Assembly: GCA_947446935.1 (NCBI GenBank) | Contig: CANFIV010000103.1 | Span: forward strand, 1 to 6,067 | Direction of reading: 5' to 3' | DNA length: 6,067 nt | From: Sphingomonadaceae bacterium | GTDB taxonomy: Bacteria; Pseudomonadota; Alphaproteobacteria; Sphingomonadales; Sphingomonadaceae | Shown: one piece after another, positions 1 through 5,840 of the stretch | How positions within the stretch are numbered: position 1 is the stretch's first letter | How the letters are laid out: each line of letters starts with the position of its first letter | Translations under genes and position numbers: made by a program | The notes under the pieces: generated by a model | Told to the model about the DNA's origin: nothing | Databases searched by the model: none | Seen by the model: only the letters and a program-made list of their open reading frames with translations

Positions 1-111
1 GGGCTGCGAGGCCGCGAAATCGTCGATCAGATAGCGCAGCACGCACCTGCGCCGCTCAAGCACGCGCGGATCTGCATGGTTCGGGCCATCAGCCCTTGTT
101 GCATCAGACAT
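1..111 (-). CDS. Unidentified protein, N-terminal 37 residues (cut by the left window edge)
   Basis: An open frame starts at an ATG (111-109) and runs off the window with no stop. It begins MSDATRADGPNHADPRVLER and continues with an Arg-rich stretch and a short hydrophobic helix-like segment (LRYLIDDF). The start is supported by AGGTGG on the minus strand, about 5 bases upstream of the ATG, and by overlap with the TetR gene: the sequence ATGTCTGA holds both this start and the TetR stop. That makes it the third gene of the dehydrogenase-TetR operon. No family is recognisable from 37 residues and no function is assigned. The main doubt is that a chance open frame of 111 bases is common in GC-rich DNA. 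Confidence 0.55.
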   Translation of the reverse strand, partial: MSDATRADGPNHADPRVLERRRCVLRYLIDDFAASQP

Positions 112-793
112 GCGCACCACCTGCCGGCTGCACCATCTTCTGAACCATGGTGATCGCGTCCATCACCACTTCGGTCGCCGACCAGCGCCCGCCATCGTGG
201 TACCAGAGCGCAATCCAGCTCAAGAGGCCGCTGACCCAGATCGCGGTGCGCGAAGGCGCGGCCACGTCGAACTCGCCGCTGCGTTTGCCGCGCTCGAGCA
301 GTGCCGCCAGCTTGGTATCGAAAGTGTGGCGCAGATCGCGGATGCGGCGCGCGTCTTCGGGCAGCAGACTCTTTTCCTCGCGCAGATAGACGCTGATATA
401 GCGCTGGTTCTCGATGATGATGCGCGCGACGCGCTCCACCACGATCTTGAGCTGCTCGGTCGCCGTGCCTTCCACGCTGAGCGCCTCTTCCAGCGCGGTC
501 AGCGAAAGCTGAATGCCAGTCTGGCAGATCTCGTAGAGCAGTTCGCCCTTGTTCTTGTAGTACGAGTAGATGAACGGCTTGGTGACATTGAGCTGCTCGG
601 CCACCGAATCCAGCGTCGTCGCCTCATAGCCATTGACGAAGAAGAAGTGGCTCGCCTCCTCGAGAATCCGGCGGCGCTTGTAAGCGGTGATCTCGTCCTT
701 GAGCTGGGCGGCGGCGCGCTTCTTCTTCGGTTTGTCCATGATGTCGGCAAAATCAGTTTCTAGACGCTCCGGGGCTTCGGCAAGTTTGTGCAT
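104..793 (-). CDS. TetR/AcrR-family transcriptional regulator
   Basis: A 229-residue one-component repressor of the usual TetR length. After a charged N-terminal extension (KPKKKR near residue 21) comes the conserved TetR DNA-binding domain at about 40-89. It contains ILEEASHFFFVNGYEATT and the helix-turn-helix with TLDSVAEQLNVTKPFIYSYY followed by KNKGELLYEI. The all-helical C-terminal ligand domain (about 95-222) resembles those of KstR2-like and other acyl-CoA-responsive TetR proteins, but the ligand is inference. The ATG at 793 shares its A with the TGA stop of the upstream dehydrogenase (TGATG), pointing to coupled translation. The internal ATG at residue 19 (739) has no good ribosome binding site but would still leave a complete domain. 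Because it is co-transcribed with the dehydrogenase, it probably controls its own operon through the 1969-2040 region, and possibly the divergent operon too. Confidence 0.95.
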   Translation of the reverse strand: MHKLAEAPERLETDFADIMDKPKKKRAAAQLKDEITAYKRRRILEEASHFFFVNGYEATTLDSVAEQLNVTKPFIYSYYKNKGELLYEICQTGIQLSLTALEEALSVEGTATEQLKIVVERVARIIIENQRYISVYLREEKSLLPEDARRIRDLRHTFDTKLAALLERGKRSGEFDVAAPSRTAIWVSGLLSWIALWYHDGGRWSATEVVMDAITMVQKMVQPAGGAHV

Positions 794-1968
794 CAGCCCA
801 TCGCGGTCCGCAAGATTTCCATCACGTCCGCAGCCGTCTTGATCGGCCGCGGGTTGGTTCGGCCCCAGATATCTTCGAGCGTGTATTCCGAGACGAGCTT
901 GAGCTGGTCCTCCCCGACGCCGACTTCCTTTAGGCTGCGTGGCATGCCGAGCCCACGGATGAGCGCATCGAGCAGTTCCGAGGCCGGACGCGAAGCATCA
1001 CCGAGACATGCGCTGATGCGCTTCTGCCGTTCGGCATTCACCGAAAGGTTGAAGGCGAGGACATAGGGCGACATCACGCAAGAGGTATAGCCATGCGGGA
1101 CATCGCAAGTGCCGCCAAGCACGTGGCCGATGGCATGGCTCGCCCCCATCGGCACGCCGCCGATGATCGGGATCATCGATTGCCACGCGCCGATCTGGCA
1201 TTTGAGCCGCGCATCGAGATCGGTCGGATCTGCCTTCACCGCCGGGAGCCCGGCCGCGAGCAGGCGCAGCGCGCTGTCGGCGATGCCGTCGCAGAAATCA
1301 TTCGAGAGGAACGAAGCAAGAGTCTCGGTCGCATGATCTACCGATCGCACGCCGGTGGAAAGCCACAGCCACTCGGGCGTGTGCACTGTGATCGCCGGAT
1401 CGAGCACAACGCAAACCGGGACCATCTCGCGCTGGGTATAGGCCTGCTTGAGCTTGATCGCTTCGTCCGTCGCCCCAGAGAGCGGATTGAATTCCCCGCC
1501 CGAAAGCGTCGTCGGCACGCAAATCGCGCGCACGTCGGGCCCTTCGAAATCGGGGATGACCATGGCGCCGGTTTCATCCACCCGCACGCGGTAGTCGTCG
1601 AACTGCTCGATCGTGGTGATGTTATGCTTGAGGCAGATCAGCAGGATCTTACCCGCATCCGTAACAGAACCGCCGCCGACCGTGACGACCAGATCGGCAC
1701 CGGCCTCGCGCGCGCTGGCTGTGGCGGCGAGTACATCGCTACGCGGGGCGTGGGGCTGGATGCCATCATGCGTCGCGGCATGGCGCGACCCCAGCGCTGC
1801 CTCGATCCGCCGGATCTCGTCCGTTTGCCGGTTGAGGAAGCTGCTCGCCAGAATGAAAACACGCTTCGCGCCGCGCGCCGCCGCTTCCTGCGCGACCGCT
1901 TCGGCCGCCGGAACGCCCAGCGTGACGCGTTCGGTTGCCGTGAGCATGACCTGTGAAGCTGTAACCAT
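793..1968 (-). CDS. Iron-type alcohol dehydrogenase / maleylacetate-reductase-like enzyme
   Basis: A 391-residue member of the iron-containing alcohol dehydrogenase superfamily, predicted cytosolic and NAD(P)-dependent. The N-terminal Rossmann-like half carries the nucleotide motif GGGSVTDAGK (residues 98-107) and PTTLSGGEF (152-160). The helical half carries GVRSVDHATE (206-215) and ASHAIGHVLG followed by PHG (276-293). Three family histidines are present (212, 278 or 282, 292). The position that is normally the Asp metal ligand (as in GMDALTHAIE of classical members) is Arg208. That pattern is nearer the maleylacetate reductase-like branch, some of which are not metal-dependent, so ring-cleavage-product reduction is possible but unproven. 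The ATG at 1968 is chosen over the in-frame ATG at 2013 because GGGAG lies about 7 bases before it and the extra 15 residues resemble no family sequence. It is the first gene of the minus-strand operon; its stop overlaps the TetR start. Confidence 0.9.
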   Translation of the reverse strand: MVTASQVMLTATERVTLGVPAAEAVAQEAAARGAKRVFILASSFLNRQTDEIRRIEAALGSRHAATHDGIQPHAPRSDVLAATASAREAGADLVVTVGGGSVTDAGKILLICLKHNITTIEQFDDYRVRVDETGAMVIPDFEGPDVRAICVPTTLSGGEFNPLSGATDEAIKLKQAYTQREMVPVCVVLDPAITVHTPEWLWLSTGVRSVDHATETLASFLSNDFCDGIADSALRLLAAGLPAVKADPTDLDARLKCQIGAWQSMIPIIGGVPMGASHAIGHVLGGTCDVPHGYTSCVMSPYVLAFNLSVNAERQKRISACLGDASRPASELLDALIRGLGMPRSLKEVGVGEDQLKLVSEYTLEDIWGRTNPRPIKTAADVMEILRTAMG

Positions 1969-1983
1969 CGCCGCTCTCCCACC

Positions 1984-2015
1984 AATTGCTTTATTTATAC
2001 TGCTTGGTAGCAATT
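1984..2015. promoter_or_regulatory. Inverted repeat, candidate operator
   Basis: AATTGCT (1984-1990) and AGCAATT (2009-2015) form a perfect 7-base inverted repeat separated by 18 bases. A second, inner dyad TGCT-TGGT-AGCA lies at 2001-2012. The stretch is strikingly AT-rich compared with its surroundings and sits just upstream of the dehydrogenase start. Its position suits autoregulation by the TetR protein of the same operon. Its core CTTGGT resembles a half-site of KstR2-like operators, but the second half is poor. Binding by this TetR is inference. Confidence 0.4.
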
Positions 2016-2039
2016 ATGGAATGTGGGTCAACCGTGCAA
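2013..2039 (-). promoter_or_regulatory. Candidate promoter of the dehydrogenase-TetR operon
   Basis: On the minus strand, TTGCAC (2039-2034) and CATAAT (2018-2013) resemble -35 and -10 hexamers. The spacer is 15 bases, shorter than the ideal 17. A transcript would start near 2006 and have a leader of roughly 40 bases. A second AT-rich hexamer, TATAAA (1999-1994), lies closer to the gene but has no good -35 at normal spacing. The -10 element overlaps the right arm of the inverted repeat, which would suit repression. Confidence 0.3.
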
Positions 2040-2131
2040 TACGGATCGGGCCCGGAGGCTCACGAAGCAGCCCACCGTATCATGGCGGCAGTCGATAGGA
2101 TTGGCGGTAAAGCGCTGGCGCACATGGGAAT

Positions 2132-2210
2132 CTGGCTCTCGGATTCGAACCGCAGGGTGCGCTCCGCCTGCCAACCTTATCGCCAAGCGCGATCACTGTG
2201 ACAGAGCCAG
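2132..2210 (-). other. tRNA-like stem with T-arm consensus (probable degenerate remnant or chance)
   Basis: CTGGCTCT (2132-2139) and AGAGCCAG (2203-2210) are perfectly complementary over 8 bases and enclose a 79-base element. Read on the minus strand, the 3' part carries GGTTCGAATCC (2151-2141), the classic tRNA T-loop consensus, placed 3 bases before the 8-base stem, as in a tRNA acceptor/T-arm. However, the T stem pairs over only three G-C pairs, no proper anticodon arm or D arm can be drawn, and no CCA follows. It is therefore not called as a functional tRNA. Confidence 0.25.
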
Positions 2211-2290
2211 CGTCAGCACTATCGCCAGTTTACGCGCCGTTCGGGAAGCTGGAGGGATGGCGGTGCGCTGTGGTGCGGCGTGTGTGCGCA

Positions 2291-2294
2291 GGAG
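2291..2294 (+). promoter_or_regulatory. Ribosome binding site deciding the reductase start
   Basis: GGAG lies 7 bases before the ATG at 2302. An overlapping ATG at 2298 is in another frame, and an in-frame TGA (2299-2301) directly precedes the chosen ATG. The reductase therefore cannot start farther upstream. Confidence 0.7.
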
Positions 2295-2301
2295 CGGATG
2301 A

Positions 2302-3324
2302 ATGCCAGTCAATGCCCGCCAAATCGTGCTGGCTCGTCGGCCGAAAGGGCCTCCGCATCTTGATGACTTTGCTTTGCGCGATGCCGCCCTCGATGCTCCG
2401 AGAGCGGACGAGGTGCTGGTGCGCAATCTGTGGCTTTCGCTCGATCCCTACATGCGGCTCTCGATGAGCGATCAGGGCGGTCTTCACGGGACAGTTCCAC
2501 TCGGCGCGCCGCTGCCCGGCGGGGCGCTGGGCGAAGTCATAGCCAGCGCCAGCGCAGACTTGCCTGTGGGAAGCCTTGTCCTCTCCATGGCGCATGGCTG
2601 GCGGGATCACTACCTCGCCCCAGCGTTGCAGCTCCAGCCATTGAGCCCCGCAGCTTGGCCAATCCAGCGCTCTCTCGGGCTCTATGGCCTGACCGGTATC
2701 ACCGCCTGGGGCGGTATCCACGGCGTGCTGAAGCCGCAGCCGGGTGAGACGCTGTTCGTGGGCGCTGCCGCCGGTGCGGTCGGCTCGGTTGCGGTACAGT
2801 TGGCAAAGCGCGCCGGCGCGCGGGTGATCGCCTGCGCCGGATCGGATGAGAAATGCGCCTGGATCACTTGCACGCTGGGCGCGGACCATGCGATCAATTA
2901 TCGCCGCGAGAACCTCGGCGCCCGCCTCGATGCGCTGGCACCCGATGGACTTGCAGCGGCGTTCGACAATGTTGGCGGCGAACAGCTCGAAATCCTGATC
3001 GACGCGATGGCACCGCATGGGCGGATCGCGCTGTGCGGGGCAATCGCGCTTTATGATGGGGCGAATTATCGCGCCGGCCCACGCAACCTGTTCGCGGCAA
3101 TCGAGAAGCACGTCAGCCTCACGGGGTTCAACGCCGGGTTCTATTTTGGCGAGGCGCCGCGCATTATCGCCGACCTTGCCGCCGCCGAGGCCGAGGCCGA
3201 GGCCGAGGCCGAGGGCGCGCTGATCCATGAAGAGACTATTGTCAACGGGCTGGAGGCCATGCCGCAGGGCTTTATCGACCTGCTGGCGGGGGCCAGTCGC
3301 GGCAAGATGCTGGTGAGGATTTAG
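2302..3324 (+). CDS. NADP-dependent medium-chain reductase, CurA/PTGR type
   Basis: A 340-residue zinc-independent medium-chain dehydrogenase/reductase of the prostaglandin reductase / curcumin reductase group. These enzymes reduce the C=C bond of alpha,beta-unsaturated ketones or aldehydes with NADPH in the cytosol. Family signatures in order are LWLSLDPYMR (43-52), YGLTGITAWGG (128-138), the nucleotide motif AAAGAVGSVAVQLAK (155-169), FDNVGGEQLE (221-230), and the C-terminal EETIVNGLEAMPQGFIDLL and GKMLVRI. These line up well with my memory of E. coli CurA (about 345 residues), so length and ends look complete. Residues 295-304 are an unusual Ala-Glu repeat. It is the first gene of a two-gene operon; the SDR-like gene follows after 2 bases. 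The natural substrate is unknown, so no gene symbol is given. Confidence 0.93.
   Translation: MPVNARQIVLARRPKGPPHLDDFALRDAALDAPRADEVLVRNLWLSLDPYMRLSMSDQGGLHGTVPLGAPLPGGALGEVIASASADLPVGSLVLSMAHGWRDHYLAPALQLQPLSPAAWPIQRSLGLYGLTGITAWGGIHGVLKPQPGETLFVGAAAGAVGSVAVQLAKRAGARVIACAGSDEKCAWITCTLGADHAINYRRENLGARLDALAPDGLAAAFDNVGGEQLEILIDAMAPHGRIALCGAIALYDGANYRAGPRNLFAAIEKHVSLTGFNAGFYFGEAPRIIADLAAAEAEAEAEAEGALIHEETIVNGLEAMPQGFIDLLAGASRGKMLVRI
3184..3213 (+). repeat. GCCGAG hexanucleotide tandem repeat (5 copies)
   Basis: Five perfect copies of GCCGAG lie within the reductase gene and encode five Ala-Glu pairs (residues 295-304). They fall in the helix between the FYFGEAPRIIADLAA segment and the C-terminal ALIHEE strand. 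As the unit is two codons, copy-number change keeps the frame and only lengthens or shortens the helix. Confidence 0.95.
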
Positions 3325-3326
3325 CG

Positions 3327-4115
3327 ATGGATCTTGGGATTGCGGGGCGCAAGGCGCTGGTCAATGGCGGCAGTGCGGGCATGGGGCGCGGCGCCGCGCT
3401 GGCGCTCGCGCGCGAGGGTGCAGAAGTGTTCATTTCCGCACGAGGTGCCGAGCGGCTCGAGGCGACCTGCGCCGCCATAGCGGCTGAAACAGGTGCAAGA
3501 GTACATCCGATCATCGCCGATCATGCCAGCGACGAAGGCCGCGCAGCGATCCTTGCCGCCTGCCCTGATCCCGACATCTTCGTTGCCACATGCGCCCCGC
3601 CGCCTTTCACGGGCGATTTCCGCGAGGTTTCGCGCGAGGCCTTCGAACGCGCCGTTTCAACCGCGCTGCTCAGCCCCATCGACTACATCAAGGCAGTATC
3701 CGGGCCGATGGTGGCGCGACGCTGGGGTCGGATCGTCAATATCAGCACCGGGGCCGCGAAGTACCCGGCCGCGATGCGCGTGCTCTCCGGCCCGCCACGC
3801 GCCGCGCTCGCCAATTATTGCCACGCGATCTCCAAGGAACTGGCCAAGCACAATGTGACGATCAACTCGGTGCTGCCGGGGATGCATAACACTCCGGGGA
3901 TCGAGGACGTGTTGGGCCCACGCGCCGAGGCCAACGGGCGCACCTACGACGAGGAAGTCGCCGCCTTCATCAAAGCGGTGCGCCTGCCCGCCGGGCGCTT
4001 CGGCGATGCCGAGGATCTGGGTGCGCTGGTGGCGATGTTCTGCAGCGCGCAGGCGAGCTACATGACTGGCCAATCGCTGGTGGTCGACGGCGGAATTGGC
4101 ACCTCTACCTTCTAG
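3327..4115 (+). CDS. Atypical short-chain dehydrogenase/reductase-like protein
   Basis: A 262-residue protein with the full classical SDR fold length. The cofactor motif is NGGSAGMG (13-20), keeping the three glycines but with Asn for the usual Thr. ISARGAERLE (36-45) lacks the acidic residue typical of NAD-preferring enzymes, which hints at NADP(H). The C-terminal half has NVTINSVLPG (176-185) and SYMTGQSLVVDGG (244-256), both typical. The catalytic tetrad seems lost: aligned positions are Ala113 (Asn), Thr141 (Ser), Ser154 (Tyr) and Arg158 (Lys), within NIST (138-141) and SGPPRAALANY (154-164). It therefore resembles the known SDR subgroup annotated as 3-oxoacyl-ACP reductase-like but with an imperfect tetrad. 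The start has GAGGA 7 bases upstream, inside the end of the reductase gene. Its stop overlaps the convergent amidohydrolase stop by 4 bases. Activity and substrate are unknown. Confidence 0.9.
   Translation: MDLGIAGRKALVNGGSAGMGRGAALALAREGAEVFISARGAERLEATCAAIAAETGARVHPIIADHASDEGRAAILAACPDPDIFVATCAPPPFTGDFREVSREAFERAVSTALLSPIDYIKAVSGPMVARRWGRIVNISTGAAKYPAAMRVLSGPPRAALANYCHAISKELAKHNVTINSVLPGMHNTPGIEDVLGPRAEANGRTYDEEVAAFIKAVRLPAGRFGDAEDLGALVAMFCSAQASYMTGQSLVVDGGIGTSTF
4112..4115. other. CTAG shared by two convergent stop codons
   Basis: The palindrome CTAG gives TAG (4113-4115) to the plus-strand SDR-like gene and TAG (4114-4112) to the minus-strand amidohydrolase. The genes thus overlap by 4 bases tail to tail, leaving no room for a terminator between them. 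Confidence 0.95.
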
Positions 4116-5836
4116 GTTCCAGCCTGATAGCCCGCCCCGCGCACCAGCTTCCCCGGCCTCGCACCCGTCGAGCGGTCGAACCTGCGAATAACCTCGCCCG
4201 CCACGATGGTCGCATCATAGCCGGTCGCGCGCTGGTGCAGGCGGCGCCCGCCCGCAGGCAGATCGCGCACCACTTCGGGCAAATGCAGCGTGAGACCATC
4301 GAGGTCGATCACGTTGAGATCGGCCCGCGCACCGGGCGTGAGCAGGCCGCGATCATTGAGCCCAACGGCGCGTGCCGCCTTCTGGCTCAGCATGTGCACT
4401 GCCTCGGCGAGCTCCAGCCGCAGCGGCCCCTCCCCTTTCACGAACTGGGTCAGCAAATAAGTCGAATAGCTGGCATCGCAAATCGCCCCGTAATGCGCGC
4501 CGCCATCGCCAAGGCCGGGCACGCAAAAGGGATGGCGCAGCATTTCGTGCGCACTTTCGAGCGTGCCGTTCTCGTAGTTGCCGAGCGCAGCGAGAAACAG
4601 CCCCCTGCCACCCGTCGAAAGGATTCGCTCATAGGCGATCTCCTGCGGGGTGCAGCCGCGCGCCTCGGCTTGCCCGGCCATGCTCAGGTGCCTAGGCGGG
4701 GCATAGTCCGGCGGATTGTCGAGAGGAAACAGCCAGCGCCAATTGCGCGCGAGCGCGTTGAACGGGTGCCCGGGGGCAAAGTCCTCGGTGAGAAGCGCGG
4801 CGCGCAAGCCGGGATCGCGCATCGCGGCGACTTGTTCGTCGATCGAAAGATGCGCGATTTTATCCCAGCTTGGGCACAACACAAAGGGGTGCACCGTCAG
4901 CTCCAGCCCCGCGATCAACCCGATCGGGCGCGGCATCACTTGCGCATGGGCTACCCCGCCGGCCGCATTGGTCGCCTCAAGCATCTCCAGCACCCGCCGC
5001 CAGCGCGGCGGCGCATCGTTGCCCGAAGCGAGCGTGAACGTCGCCGGGCGGCCGCTGGCGGCGATCACCCGCTCGATCACGCGGTATTCCTTGTCCCAGC
5101 CGACAAAGGCATCCAGCACTACCTGAAATGTCCCCGCGCCCGCATCGGCCATGCCGCGCGTGATCGCTTCCAGTTCGGCAATGTCGGCGTCAAACGTCGG
5201 GATCGCCGCGCCATCGGCACCTTTGTGGATCGAGAGGCGCGAGGTGGCAAAGCCGATCGCCCCGGCGCGCATCGCCTCGGCGGTCAGGCGGCGCATCTCT
5301 GCAAGATCATCGTCAGTGGCCGCCTCGCGCGCTGCGCCGCGCGCCCCCATGGCGTAAACCCGCAAGGGGGAATGCGGGAGATAGGCGGCCACATCGATGT
5401 CGCGCTTTCCGGCAGCGACTTTGTCGAGATATTCCGGGAAGGTCTCCCAGTCCCAGGAAAGGCCCTCGGTCATCACCACGCCGGGGATGTCCTCCACGCC
5501 TTCCATCACGTTGATAAGCATTTCATGATCGGCCTTGCGGCAGGGCGCGAAGCCGACACCGCAATTGCCCATCACCGCCGTGGTCACCCCGTGTGCGGAT
5601 GAGGGCGAGAGCTCCTCGGCCCAGATGCACTGGCCGTCGTAATGCGTATGGACGTCGATGAAGCCAGGTGTGACCACGCGCCCTTTCGCGTCGATTTCCT
5701 CCGCGCCGCGCCCGCTGAACGCGCCGATTGCCGCAATCCGCCCGCCTGTGATGGCGATATCGCCCTCGATCAGATCGCCGCCGCTGCCATCGGCAATCGT
5801 GCCGGCGCGGATTACCACATCATAGTCGGCCTGCAT
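4112..5836 (-). CDS. Amidohydrolase of the D-aminoacylase (N-acyl-D-amino-acid deacylase) group
   Basis: A 574-residue metal-dependent amidohydrolase, somewhat longer than typical D-aminoacylases (about 480-500). The N-terminal beta domain YDVVIRAGTIADGSGG (5-20) leads to the metal motif GFIDVHTHYDGQ (58-69; His63 and His65). Then come GNCGVGFAPC (90-99; Cys92 matches the metal-binding Cys of D-aminoacylase) and GLGDGGAHYG (441-450; Asp444 as the likely catalytic Asp). The C-terminal LLTPGARADLNVIDLD (498-513) is the usual family ending. The HMR and SHHK motifs that give two more His ligands in N-acyl-D-amino-acid deacylases are not apparent; FQVVLD (237-242) and TFTLASGND (266-274) occupy those places. 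The real substrate may be another amide or cyclic imide. A strong site, GGAGGG, lies 7 bases before the ATG at 5836. The MAPEG gene ends 4 bases upstream, so the two are probably co-transcribed. No signal peptide is seen. Confidence 0.9.
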   Translation of the reverse strand: MQADYDVVIRAGTIADGSGGDLIEGDIAITGGRIAAIGAFSGRGAEEIDAKGRVVTPGFIDVHTHYDGQCIWAEELSPSSAHGVTTAVMGNCGVGFAPCRKADHEMLINVMEGVEDIPGVVMTEGLSWDWETFPEYLDKVAAGKRDIDVAAYLPHSPLRVYAMGARGAAREAATDDDLAEMRRLTAEAMRAGAIGFATSRLSIHKGADGAAIPTFDADIAELEAITRGMADAGAGTFQVVLDAFVGWDKEYRVIERVIAASGRPATFTLASGNDAPPRWRRVLEMLEATNAAGGVAHAQVMPRPIGLIAGLELTVHPFVLCPSWDKIAHLSIDEQVAAMRDPGLRAALLTEDFAPGHPFNALARNWRWLFPLDNPPDYAPPRHLSMAGQAEARGCTPQEIAYERILSTGGRGLFLAALGNYENGTLESAHEMLRHPFCVPGLGDGGAHYGAICDASYSTYLLTQFVKGEGPLRLELAEAVHMLSQKAARAVGLNDRGLLTPGARADLNVIDLDGLTLHLPEVVRDLPAGGRRLHQRATGYDATIVAGEVIRRFDRSTGARPGKLVRGAGYQAGT

Positions 5837-5840
5837 CGCC

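Larger units (their letters stand above)
1969..2301. other. Divergent intergenic region (333 bases, no supported gene)
   Basis: This spacer separates the minus-strand dehydrogenase start from the plus-strand reductase start, so it must carry promoters in both directions. The left end (about 1984-2040) holds the inverted repeat and minus-strand promoter candidate. The middle (2132-2210) holds a long-range inverted repeat enclosing a T-arm-like motif, and an odd palindrome TCACTGTGA (2193-2201). The right end (about 2220-2301) shows only a ribosome binding site; I could not find a convincing plus-strand -35/-10 pair. Open frames here are short, lack ribosome binding sites and encode no recognisable protein. 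Confidence 0.7.

Noticed and set aside
110..763. Plus-strand open frame opposite the TetR gene
   Set aside because: The TetR helix-turn-helix on the minus strand is unmistakable; the plus-strand product resembles nothing known.
1093..1956. Plus-strand open frame opposite the iron-type dehydrogenase
   Set aside because: The minus strand has the full family motifs; the plus-strand product is Arg-rich, unrecognisable and without a convincing ribosome binding site.
1969..2013. N-terminal extension of the dehydrogenase to the ATG at 2013
   Set aside because: The extra codons overlap the AT-rich operator-like sequence and the good ribosome binding site before 1968, and the added residues fit no family pattern.
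1986..2201. Small plus-strand protein in the divergent spacer
   Set aside because: No ribosome binding site and no recognisable sequence; the frame covers the putative operator and the T-arm-like element.
2132..2210. Functional tRNA gene on the minus strand
   Set aside because: Only the T-loop consensus and an acceptor-like stem are present; the T stem is mismatched, and no anticodon or D arm can be drawn.
2230..3228. Minus-strand open frame opposite the CurA-type reductase
   Set aside because: It is a shadow of the reductase, and its Gly-Leu run is merely the complement of the GCCGAG repeat.
4235..5602. Long plus-strand open frame (455 codons) opposite the amidohydrolase
   Set aside because: It is the antisense shadow of a clearly conserved gene, has an Arg/His-rich composition without any recognisable domain, and is a typical artefact of GC-rich codon use.
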